DNA of 64,000 nt from Castellaniella sp049651205 (lineage in GTDB: Bacteria > Pseudomonadota > Gammaproteobacteria > Burkholderiales > Burkholderiaceae_B), in NCBI RefSeq assembly GCF_049651205.1, contig NZ_JBASBR010000004.1, positions 62,001 through 126,000 on the forward strand. Reading direction: 5' to 3'. The notes beneath the pieces are model-generated. The model searched no databases. It was given only the letters and a program-made list of their open reading frames with translations, and was not told the origin of the DNA. The position numbers and the translations under genes are program-made. Each line of letters opens with the position of its first letter. Position 1 is the stretch's first letter. Positions 1 to 8,043 of the stretch are shown here, in pieces.

Positions 1-192
1 GTCACCGCGATTATCGTCCGCTCTGATCCTCACCTGGACGCCAACGTCATTGATTCCTTTTGTCAGAACAGTGGCCTGCTGGCCGCCTTCAAGCGCCCAC
101 GGCGGTTTTTCTTTGCCGAACAGCTGCCCCTTAATCCCAGCGGCAAGGTGCTGAAGCACGAACTCATCCGGCAGTACGGGCTGGAAGCATAA
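1..192 (+). CDS. C-terminal end of an AMP-forming acyl-CoA ligase (partial)
   Basis: Only the last 63 residues lie in the window; the 5' part is off the left edge. The tail carries NPSGKVLK followed by HELIRQYG, the A10-type motif of the ANL (acyl-CoA synthetase) superfamily whose lysine closes over the adenylate. The family activates a carboxylate with ATP and CoA. The specific acid cannot be read from this tail. It is followed after 44 bases by an MmgE/PrpD-family gene on the same strand, so the two may form a carboxylic-acid degradation operon (inference). The reading frame is open from base 1 to the TAA at 190-192. Confidence 0.85.
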   Translation, partial: VTAIIVRSDPHLDANVIDSFCQNSGLLAAFKRPRRFFFAEQLPLNPSGKVLKHELIRQYGLEA

Positions 193-236
193 ACGCCGGC
201 CGCGCTTCATCATCCACACCAACGATCAGACCAATC

Positions 237-1586
237 ATGTCCAATCATTCGCACCATGTTTTCGAATTTATTCATGCGCTGCGCTTTGAAGATCTGCTGC
301 AAGCCGGGGTATTGCAGGCACGCCGATGCCTGCTGGACTTGTGCGGCGTCGCCGCTGCAGGAACAGTCACCCCTCTTTCAAAAATCATGCGCCAGCATGC
401 GGCCACACAATACGGCGCCACAACACACAGTGCCCGGATGCTGTTCGATGGCCGATCTGTCAGCCTTCCGGGCATGGTGTTGGCCGGTGCGGCAACGATC
501 GACAGCATCGACGCCCACGACGGCCATGTCCTTACCAAGGGCCATGTTGGCGTCACCATCCTGCCTGTCACGGCCGCCTTGGCGGATGCCGGCCTGATCA
601 GGAACGGCCGCGAGTTTCTGACCACCCTGGCGCTGGGCTACGAAATCGCCACACGTGCGGGGGTGGCCCTGCATGCCACCGCTTGTGATTACCACACCTC
701 CGGTGCCTGGAACGCGCTCGGCGCGGCCGCGCTGACAGCCCGTGCCCTGGCACTGGACACGAATCGCACGCGAGAGGCACTGGGTATTGCCGAATACTTC
801 GGCCCGCGCAGTCAGATGATGCGTTGCATCGATCATCCGACCATGGTGAAAGATGGCTCTGCCTGGGGCGCCATGGCCGGCGTATCGGCAGCCCTACTGG
901 CCGCCGACGGCTTCACAGGCGCACCCGCCGTGACAATGGAAGACCAAACGGTGGCATCCTTCTGGCAGGATACGGGCAGACGGTGGGCAATCATGGAACA
1001 GTATTTCAAACCCTACCCCGTCTGCCGCTGGGCGCAGCCTGCCGTTGAAGCAGCACTGTCCCTGGCTCGCACCCACGCCCTGCAGGCAGCCGATATTGCC
1101 GAGATCCGGATTTCAACATTCTACGAAGCCTCGCGTCTGGCCACACGTCACCCGGACACCACAGAGCAAGCACAGTACAGCCTGCCATTCCCGGTTGCTT
1201 CCGCCCTATGCCATCAACGGCTAGGCGCCGGGGAAATCAACGGACCAGCATTGCAAGACCCTGAGGTCTGGCGACTCAGCGAAGAAATGGTGATCACCGA
1301 AAACGCGTCATATAGCCAACGTTTCCCCGCCGAGCGCTGGGCGGACGCAACGATCATCCTGCACGATGGGCGCACACTGCAATCCGGCCCCCACACGGCA
1401 CGCGGCGACGCAGAAGCGCCGCTTACGGACACGGAAGTGGCCGATAAATTCTTGGCATTGGCTGAACCGGTGTTGGGCCAGGTACGCTGCCGACAATTGC
1501 AGCAAACGATCGACACCTTGGGCGATGACGACGCCGAAGGCCCCGTGCTAAATACACTGCTGGATCTGATACTCACGGCCACCTGA
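237..1586 (+). CDS. MmgE/PrpD family protein (2-methylcitrate dehydratase-like)
   Basis: This 449-residue protein has the usual length and character of the MmgE/PrpD family, which includes 2-methylcitrate dehydratase and cis-aconitate decarboxylase. Supporting segments are the Asp/His-rich stretch DSIDAHDGHVLTKGHVG near residues 88-104, the GYEIATRAGVALH helix near 132-144, and the conserved KPYPVCRWAQPA region near 257-268. It starts with ATG at 237, downstream of an acyl-CoA ligase tail, and converges with acs. Prp-type genes elsewhere act in propionate breakdown and prpE lies nearby, but many members of this family sit in unrelated degradation operons, so the substrate is unknown. The family is well supported; the reaction is not. 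Confidence 0.82.
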   Translation: MSNHSHHVFEFIHALRFEDLLQAGVLQARRCLLDLCGVAAAGTVTPLSKIMRQHAATQYGATTHSARMLFDGRSVSLPGMVLAGAATIDSIDAHDGHVLTKGHVGVTILPVTAALADAGLIRNGREFLTTLALGYEIATRAGVALHATACDYHTSGAWNALGAAALTARALALDTNRTREALGIAEYFGPRSQMMRCIDHPTMVKDGSAWGAMAGVSAALLAADGFTGAPAVTMEDQTVASFWQDTGRRWAIMEQYFKPYPVCRWAQPAVEAALSLARTHALQAADIAEIRISTFYEASRLATRHPDTTEQAQYSLPFPVASALCHQRLGAGEINGPALQDPEVWRLSEEMVITENASYSQRFPAERWADATIILHDGRTLQSGPHTARGDAEAPLTDTEVADKFLALAEPVLGQVRCRQLQQTIDTLGDDDAEGPVLNTLLDLILTAT

Positions 1587-1632
1587 ACAGGCAGTACATT
1601 CCAAACCCCATAATGGGGCTCACCCGACACCC

Positions 1633-1667
1633 AAAAAAGAAGGGGCGGGAATGTATCCCCGCCCCTT
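1633..1667 (-). terminator. Rho-independent terminator after acs
   Basis: Read on the minus strand, a 10-bp GC-rich stem (arms 1640-1649 and 1658-1667, 8-base loop) is followed by a run of six T (1633-1638). It lies about 45 bases past the acs stop, in the convergent gap between the MmgE/PrpD gene and acs. Confidence 0.8.
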
Positions 1668-1713
1668 CGGCTGTGCCCGGTGCGCTGGATCACAGCGCAT
1701 CGGTCGACACTCT

Positions 1714-3693
1714 TTACTGCACCTTGGCCAACTGATCCAGGATGCCAGGATTCTCCAGCGTGGAGACGTCCTGAGTGATGGGCTCGCCCTTGGCGACAAC
1801 ACGCAGCAGACGGCGCATGATCTTGCCCGAACGCGTCTTGGGCAGGTTCTCGCCAAAGCGGATTTCACGCGGCTTGGCAATGGGGCCAATCTCTTTGGCC
1901 ACCCAATCGCGCAGCAGCTTGGCCATTGCGACAGCCTCATCGCCTTTTGGCAGCGGCCCATTGAGCACCACAAAGGCCACCACGGCTTCGCCGGTTGTAT
2001 CGTCGGGACGACCCACCACGGCAGCTTCTGCCACCAGCTCGTGAGCCACCAGGGCGGATTCGACTTCCATCGTGCCCAAGCGGTGGCCCGAGACGTTCAA
2101 CACGTCGTCGATACGGCCCATGATCCAGAAATAGCCGTCCTTATCGCGCTGGGCGCCGTCGCCAGCCAGGTAATAGCCTTTGAGTTCTTCAGGGAAATAG
2201 GTTTTCTTGAAACGCTCGGGATCGCCCCAGATGGTGCGAATCATTGATGGCCACGGGCGGCGGATGACCAGGAAGCCGCCCTTGCCGCGTTCGACTTCTT
2301 CGCCGGTTTCATCCACGATGGCGGCATCAATACCGGGCAACGGCAAGGTGCAGGAACCGGGCTTGAGCGGTGTGACGCCCGGCAGCGGTGTGATCATGTG
2401 GGCACCGGTTTCGGTTTGCCACCAGGTATCGATCACCGGGCAACGCTGGTTGCCGACATTGTTGTAGTACCACACCCAGGCTTCGGGGTTGATGGGCTCG
2501 CCCACCGAGCCGATGATGCGCAACGAGGAAAGATCGTAGGATTTGGGGTGAACCTTGGCATCCGCCTCGGACGCCTTGGTAAGCGAGCGGATGGCCGTAG
2601 GCGCTGTGTAGAACACCGACACCTTGTGTTCCTGGATCATCTTCCAGAACCGGCCCGCATCCGGGTAAGTGGGCACGCCCTCGAACACCACCTGGGTAAC
2701 CCCGGCAGCCAGCGGCCCGTAGGTGACATACGAGTGGCCGGTCACCCAACCGACGTCGGCGGTACACCAGAAGACGTCGTCTGGTTTGGAGTCGAACGTC
2801 CATTTCATGGTCATCAAGGACCACAGCAAGAAGCCCGCACTGGAGTGCTGCACGCCCTTGGGCTTACCGGTTGAACCGGAGGTATACAGGATGAACAGCG
2901 GATGGTCTGCATCCACAGGCACGGGCGGGCAATCGGACGACTGCCCCTTGATCACATCGTGCCACCAGAGATCGCGGCCGGCATCCCACTGCACATCAGA
3001 GCCGGTGCGCTTGTAGGTAATAACCTTGCGCACGGCCTCGCATCCGCCCATGGCAATGGCCTCGTCCACGGCATTCTTTAACGCGATGGCCTTGCCGCCG
3101 CGCATCTGTGCATCGGCCGTGATAATCAGCGTGGCGCCGACGTCGACGGTACGCTCGTGGATGCTCTTGGCCGAGAAGCCGCCAAACACCACCGAATGAA
3201 TGATGCCCAGGCGTGCGCAGGCCTGCATGGCCACCACCGCCTCGATGGACATCGGCAGGTAGATGACGGCGCGCTCGCCCTTCTTGAAGCCCAGCGATTT
3301 GATCGCATTAGCAAACTGCGACACGCGAGCGTGCAGTTCTTTATAGGTAACTTTGGTGACGGCACCGTCGTCCGCCTCGAAAATCAGGGCAACCCGATTC
3401 TCGGCCGGTGTGCCCAGGTGTTTATCAAGACAGTTGGCCGAGACATTGATCTGGCCATCCGGGTAAAACTTGTAGAAAGGTTTGTTGGATTCGTCCAGCA
3501 CCTGGGTAAAGGGTTTTTCCCAGAGCAGGTTCTCCGTGGCCAGACGGGCCCAGAACGCGTTTGGATCCCGATTGGCCTCGTCGCACAGGGCTTTATAGCC
3601 TTCCATCCCAGACACATTGGCCTGCTTGACCAAGTCTGCCGGTGGCGGAAAAACACGGTTTTCTACCAGTATGGATTCAATCTCCGTAGCCAT
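1714..3693 (-). CDS. acs: Acetyl-coenzyme A synthetase
   Basis: Converts acetate, ATP and CoA to acetyl-CoA, AMP and PPi in the cytoplasm. The 659 residues match the usual family length (about 650). Visible motifs are the phosphate-binding YTSGSTGKPKG at 270-280, the pocket motif DTWWQTETG at 422-430, and PKTRSGKIMRR at 618-628, whose Lys624 corresponds to the catalytic lysine that is acetylated by Pat-type enzymes in known Acs proteins. The frame is open further upstream into the transporter gene, but the ATG at 3693 is chosen because AAGGAG lies about 10 bases before it and the N terminus (MATEIESI) then fits the family. It is the last gene of the prpE-transporter-acs set and is followed by a strong terminator. 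Confidence 0.97.
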   Translation of the reverse strand: MATEIESILVENRVFPPPADLVKQANVSGMEGYKALCDEANRDPNAFWARLATENLLWEKPFTQVLDESNKPFYKFYPDGQINVSANCLDKHLGTPAENRVALIFEADDGAVTKVTYKELHARVSQFANAIKSLGFKKGERAVIYLPMSIEAVVAMQACARLGIIHSVVFGGFSAKSIHERTVDVGATLIITADAQMRGGKAIALKNAVDEAIAMGGCEAVRKVITYKRTGSDVQWDAGRDLWWHDVIKGQSSDCPPVPVDADHPLFILYTSGSTGKPKGVQHSSAGFLLWSLMTMKWTFDSKPDDVFWCTADVGWVTGHSYVTYGPLAAGVTQVVFEGVPTYPDAGRFWKMIQEHKVSVFYTAPTAIRSLTKASEADAKVHPKSYDLSSLRIIGSVGEPINPEAWVWYYNNVGNQRCPVIDTWWQTETGAHMITPLPGVTPLKPGSCTLPLPGIDAAIVDETGEEVERGKGGFLVIRRPWPSMIRTIWGDPERFKKTYFPEELKGYYLAGDGAQRDKDGYFWIMGRIDDVLNVSGHRLGTMEVESALVAHELVAEAAVVGRPDDTTGEAVVAFVVLNGPLPKGDEAVAMAKLLRDWVAKEIGPIAKPREIRFGENLPKTRSGKIMRRLLRVVAKGEPITQDVSTLENPGILDQLAKVQ

Positions 3694-3766
3694 TGCGCTC
3701 GCTCCTTTTGTTTGATGTGATGACATCAAGTTTGAATTGTGTTCTGTGTACCGTACTGCACGAGTC

Positions 3767-5098
3767 TTACTTGACCCTGACAAATGCAACCGCCTGATTG
3801 CCTGCATCCCGGTCACGTTGGCCCCGGGTAAAATCCAGCCCAGCCAGTATCCACAGGCCCAGCATAAAAAATACACCGGTGGCCAGCAAAGCCACCCGGT
3901 GGTTGCCACCCGTAAGCCACACCAGCACGCCATAGGTAAGGGGGCCCACGACTGCCGCCAGCTGAACTGCAAATGTCCAGAGTGCGAAAAACTCGGCGGG
4001 GCGATGGACCGGCGCCAACACGCCCACCATCGCACGGCCGGCACTTTGGCTGGTGCCCATGCACAAACCTGCCAGTGCCGCTGCCAGCCAGAACACCGCC
4101 AGCGTCTGGGTGGCACTTGCCAGCAGCACCATGACAATCCACCCCACCAGGGTAATGGCCAGTGCACGCTTGTGGCCGATGCGATCCTGCACATAGCCAA
4201 AGGCAAACGCCCCAGCCGCCGCAGCGATATTAACCAGAAACACCAGCAGCATAGTGTGCTGCATGTCAAACCCCATCACCTCGGTAGCATAGACCGCAGA
4301 CAAGGTAATGACCACGGTGATCCCTGCCTGGTAGCAGGCAATACACAGCAACAGGCGCTGGAAATCCGGGAAATCACGCCGGGTTTCTTGCCAGGCGGCG
4401 CGCAGCTGGGCAAACACCGGCTGTGCCGGAGGCGCTGCCTGCCTATGTTTGGGCTCGCGCAGCCACACAAATGAGGGAAGCGCCGCCAAGGCAAACAGAA
4501 CCGAGGTGAGCAGCATGATCCAGGGCACGTAATCGGAGGCAGACAAGCCCCGTGCTCCGGCAGTGCTGGCCACCCACAAGGCCAGGCCCAATGCCAGCAT
4601 GCCGCCAAAATAGCCAAAGCTCCAGCCCCAGCCGGACACCCGGCCCATGGACTCCGGGCGCGCCAGGGATGGCAGGAAAGAAGCCACGGTAGACTCGCCC
4701 ACACAATAAAATACATTGGAGGCCGCCAGCCAGAACAGGCCCCAGGCAATGGCGCCGGGGCCCACGGTGGCCAGGACGGCTGTGGCCAACACACACCCTA
4801 CAGTGCTGGTAAACAAAAGCCGTCGGTGCCCCGCCCGGGCATCGGCCCGCGCACCCAGTGAGGGCATGGACAACATCACGATCAGATAGGACGTGGATAA
4901 GGCCGCGGTAAGCGCCAGCGTGCCCCAGGTGTGCCCCGCCGCCACCACGCCCACAAAATAGGCGTTAAAGACTGTGGTGAGCACCACCGTGGTGTAGCCC
5001 GAGTTGGCGAAATCGTACATGGCCCACGACCAGAGTTCTCGCCGCCGCACCCCGGGATGCAATGCCCCCCCGGCCACTGCATCCTTTGCTCGACCCAT
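3767..5098 (-). CDS. UMF1/Atg22-like major facilitator transporter
   Basis: A 443-residue integral membrane protein with about 12 hydrophobic segments. The N-terminal WSWAMYDFANSGYTTVV is characteristic of the UMF1 (Atg22-like) branch of the major facilitator superfamily. The ATG at 5098 lies 2 bases past the prpE stop, so the two are probably co-transcribed and perhaps translationally coupled. The frame stays open upstream inside prpE, but that extension is Arg-rich and overlaps a conserved gene, so it is not used. Its position between two short-chain acyl-CoA synthetases suggests uptake or release of a short-chain carboxylate. This is inference only; UMF1 substrates are poorly known. Confidence 0.85.
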   Translation of the reverse strand: MGRAKDAVAGGALHPGVRRRELWSWAMYDFANSGYTTVVLTTVFNAYFVGVVAAGHTWGTLALTAALSTSYLIVMLSMPSLGARADARAGHRRLLFTSTVGCVLATAVLATVGPGAIAWGLFWLAASNVFYCVGESTVASFLPSLARPESMGRVSGWGWSFGYFGGMLALGLALWVASTAGARGLSASDYVPWIMLLTSVLFALAALPSFVWLREPKHRQAAPPAQPVFAQLRAAWQETRRDFPDFQRLLLCIACYQAGITVVITLSAVYATEVMGFDMQHTMLLVFLVNIAAAAGAFAFGYVQDRIGHKRALAITLVGWIVMVLLASATQTLAVFWLAAALAGLCMGTSQSAGRAMVGVLAPVHRPAEFFALWTFAVQLAAVVGPLTYGVLVWLTGGNHRVALLATGVFFMLGLWILAGLDFTRGQRDRDAGNQAVAFVRVK

Positions 5099-5100
5099 GA

Positions 5101-6987
5101 TTACAGCGCCGCGCGGATTTGTTCCAGAGCGCTGGGATCTTCGATGGTGGTGAGATCGCCAGGGTCCCGGCCTTCGCACAGGGCTACGATGGCGCGGCGT
5201 AGCACCTTGCCGGAACGCGTTTTGGGCAGGTTGGTGACGAACAGGATGCGGGCCGGCCGTGCCACCGGGCCGTTACGCTCTTCGATGACATGTTTGATTT
5301 CGGCCTCGAGACGATCCCGGCTGCCTGGCTCGTCGAGCATGGCGGGGTTGCGCAGTACGGCAAACCCCATGGCCACTTGCCCCTTGGTCTCATCAGCAAC
5401 CCCCACCACGGCAGACTCGGCCACGGCAGCATGGGTGTTGACGGATTCTTCGATCTCGCGGGTGCCCAGGCGGTGCCCGGCGACATTGATGACGTCGTCG
5501 GTGCGCCCGAGGATAAACCAATAGCCGTCCTTGTCCACCAGCCCCCAGTCGAACGTGGAATAGGTAAGCCGGCCCGGGAAGGATTCGAAATAGGTTTTGA
5601 CAAAGCGCTCGTCGTTGCGCCAGATAGTGCTTAAGGCCCCCGGCGGCAGGGGTGGCTGGATGGCCACCACGCCTTTTTCGTTGGGGCCGCAATCCTGGCC
5701 CGTGGCCTCGTTGACCACCCGGACATCAAAACCGATGACAGGCACCGAGGGGCTGCCAAAACGCAGGGGGATTTCTTCGATACCCGGCTGGGCAGACAAA
5801 ATGGGCCAGCCGGTTTCCGTTTGCCAGTAGTTGTCGATGACTGGTTTATCGAGGGCTTCGGAAAGCCACTGTCCAGTGAGTTCATCCAGTGGTTCACCAG
5901 CCAGGTAAATGCGATCCAGGCTGGAGAGGTCGTGCTTGGTAAGCAAGGCCGGGTCGTGCTTTTTAAGCACCCGGATGGCCGTGGGGGCGCAAAACAGCGC
6001 ACTGACGCGATAGGTTTCGATAATGCGCCACAAAATGGCCGCATCCGGACGCACGGGCGTGCCTTCGTACATCACCGTGGCCTGGCCGTTAAGCAGTGGG
6101 CCGTACACCACATACGAGTGCCCCACCACCCAGCCTACGTCGCTGGCCGAAAAATAGACGTCTCCAGGCTTGCCCCCAAAGATGTACTCCATCGAGGCAC
6201 ACAGGGCCACCGCGTAACCACCGACGTCTCTTTGCACGCCCTTGGGGTTTCCGGTGGTGCCGGAGGTATACAGGATATAGCTGGGCGCGTTGGATTCAAG
6301 CCATACCACCGGCACCTGCACGTCCAGATGGCGGGCTCGCAAAGTGGCGTAATCGAGATCGCGCCCCTCAGTCAGTTGCATGGGCACCAGGTTGCGATCC
6401 ACCAGGACTACGTGCTCGGGCACATGGGCGGATTGTTCGATGGCCTTATCCAGCAGCGGCTTGTAGGGAACCGGCCGCCCGCCACGCGAGCCTGCATCAG
6501 TAGAAACAATGACTTTAGGTTCGGCATCGTCGATGCGTTGCGCAAGATTGTGCGCTGCGAATCCACCAAACACGACCGAATGAACAGCCCCGATACGTGC
6601 ACAGGCGAGCATGAAAAATGCAGCCTGGGGAATCATGGGCAGATAGATGAGGACACGATCACCCTGCTGGACGCCCAGACTTTGCAGAATCGCTGCTGCT
6701 GCGTTGACCTCTTGGGAAAGCTGCGCCCGGGTATAGACGATTTCTTTGTCGACCTCGGTGGAGACCCAAATGAGGGCAGGCTGATCCGCCTGTGTATCCA
6801 GCCAGCGATCGACTGCGTTATAGCAAAGGTTGGTGCGCCCGCCCACAAACCACTGCGCAAACGGCGGCCGGGAATAATCCAGCACCTGGGAGAACGGGGT
6901 TTCCCAGTGAATCCGCCGGGCTTCCTGAGCCCAGAAGGTTTCCCGATCCTGTATCGATTGGCGATGAACCTCGCGGATTTTCTGCAT
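5101..6987 (-). CDS. prpE: Propionate--CoA ligase
   Basis: An AMP-forming ligase of 628 residues, the standard PrpE length. It has YTSGTTGNPKG, DNYWQTETG and PKTRSGKVLRR. In the pocket motif it reads N-Y-W where the neighbouring Acs reads T-W-W, consistent with a wider acyl pocket for propionate. The ATG at 6987 is preceded by AGGAGA about 9 bases upstream. It is the first gene of a probable operon with the UMF1-type transporter and acs. The rest of a methylcitrate cycle (prpB, prpC) is not in the window. Propionyl-CoA formation is the likely role, although acetate may also be used. Confidence 0.93.
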   Translation of the reverse strand: MQKIREVHRQSIQDRETFWAQEARRIHWETPFSQVLDYSRPPFAQWFVGGRTNLCYNAVDRWLDTQADQPALIWVSTEVDKEIVYTRAQLSQEVNAAAAILQSLGVQQGDRVLIYLPMIPQAAFFMLACARIGAVHSVVFGGFAAHNLAQRIDDAEPKVIVSTDAGSRGGRPVPYKPLLDKAIEQSAHVPEHVVLVDRNLVPMQLTEGRDLDYATLRARHLDVQVPVVWLESNAPSYILYTSGTTGNPKGVQRDVGGYAVALCASMEYIFGGKPGDVYFSASDVGWVVGHSYVVYGPLLNGQATVMYEGTPVRPDAAILWRIIETYRVSALFCAPTAIRVLKKHDPALLTKHDLSSLDRIYLAGEPLDELTGQWLSEALDKPVIDNYWQTETGWPILSAQPGIEEIPLRFGSPSVPVIGFDVRVVNEATGQDCGPNEKGVVAIQPPLPPGALSTIWRNDERFVKTYFESFPGRLTYSTFDWGLVDKDGYWFILGRTDDVINVAGHRLGTREIEESVNTHAAVAESAVVGVADETKGQVAMGFAVLRNPAMLDEPGSRDRLEAEIKHVIEERNGPVARPARILFVTNLPKTRSGKVLRRAIVALCEGRDPGDLTTIEDPSALEQIRAAL

Positions 6988-7133
6988 GATGTCTGTCTCC
7001 TGGTCGTCCTGCTACCCGAGCATCCTGCCAGACACCCGTAATGCGGACGTATCTTGAATGGTTTTGGTGCCAACATGCTACACCAGCCTCGACCGTACTG
7101 CGGAATCCTGACACAGGACTTACACGGAGTCGC

Positions 7134-7949
7134 TCAGCCGGCCAGACAACGCTCTAGTGCCCAATTGGCGGCAGCCAGCCCCATCGTGGCCGTGACAGTA
7201 ACGCTGGACCCATATCCGGCGCACGACAGGCCCTGCGGCGCGGCTGCCGTCCAGGCCTCAGGCAAGCGCACAGGCTGCTCGAACCAGAGGCACTGAACTT
7301 TCATGCGCGGCACCCGCTGCCTGGGCTTGCCGCCGGTAGCTCCGCCCTTGGGATAGCTATGCTGCTGACGCAGGGTTTGCCGGATACGTCCCAGCAAGGC
7401 ATCGTGGGCGGCCTCGGAGAGATCACCCGCCCGCAGACTGAGCGGATCTGTTTTGCCACCCGCCCCGCCGCAACACAGCATGGGCCAGGCGCTGGTGCGT
7501 GCCTGAAGAATCATGGCAATCTTGGCAGGCACCTGGTCCGTGCAATCAATCAGTACCCCGGGAGGATGATCCGCCAGGATGGACTGGATATTGCCGGCAT
7601 CCACAAAATCATCGACCTCGGTGATCTGGCACGCTGGATTGATATCGCGCACCCGTGCGGCCATCACAGCCACCTTTGAGGCCCCCAGGGTGCTGCCCAG
7701 CGCATGCACCTGCCGATTGATGTTGGATTCGGCGATGTGATCGAGATCCACCAGCGTCAGATGCCCGATCCCGGATCGTGCCAGCGCCTCGGCGCACCAC
7801 GAGCCCACCCCACCAATACCCGCCACCACCACATGGTGCTGGGAAATAGATTGCCACGCACCCGCGCCATAAAGACGATCAAGGCCGGAAAACCGGCGAT
7901 CGAGGTCTGGGGTGGTGAAATCCATTAACAGAGAATTTGGCATCGACAT
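7134..7949 (-). CDS. tcdA: tRNA threonylcarbamoyladenosine dehydratase
   Basis: This 271-residue protein of the E1-like/ThiF superfamily catalyses ATP-dependent cyclisation of t6A37 to ct6A37 in tRNAs. The nucleotide-binding GIGGVGSW lies at 44-51, followed by the adenylation elements LVDLDHIAESNINRQ and the conserved DCTDQVPAK. The C-terminal part has CAGYGSSVTVTATMGL, typical of TcdA. Three in-frame ATGs occur (7949, 7943, 7924) and none has a clear ribosome-binding site, so the first 9 residues are uncertain. It stands between bcsC and prpE with gaps of about 95 and 146 bases and is probably transcribed on its own or by read-through from bcsC. TsaC, which works earlier in t6A synthesis, is encoded at 25.7-26.7 kb. 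Confidence 0.92.
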   Translation of the reverse strand: MSMPNSLLMDFTTPDLDRRFSGLDRLYGAGAWQSISQHHVVVAGIGGVGSWCAEALARSGIGHLTLVDLDHIAESNINRQVHALGSTLGASKVAVMAARVRDINPACQITEVDDFVDAGNIQSILADHPPGVLIDCTDQVPAKIAMILQARTSAWPMLCCGGAGGKTDPLSLRAGDLSEAAHDALLGRIRQTLRQQHSYPKGGATGGKPRQRVPRMKVQCLWFEQPVRLPEAWTAAAPQGLSCAGYGSSVTVTATMGLAAANWALERCLAG

Positions 7950-8043
7950 ACATATCCATAAACGACGACAGCAAGATTTTTGACACGCACAGGAGCTGGT
8001 CCCGGCTTTACGTCAGATCCGCGGCGAGGTACACCCGACGCAC

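Noticed and set aside
1604..1616. Small palindrome CCCCATAATGGGG as a terminator for the MmgE/PrpD gene
   Set aside because: Short arms and no following T-run on the plus strand; the clear terminator beside it serves acs.
5821..7041. A 406-codon open frame on the plus strand opposite prpE
   Set aside because: Fully antisense to prpE, without conserved motifs or a ribosome-binding site.
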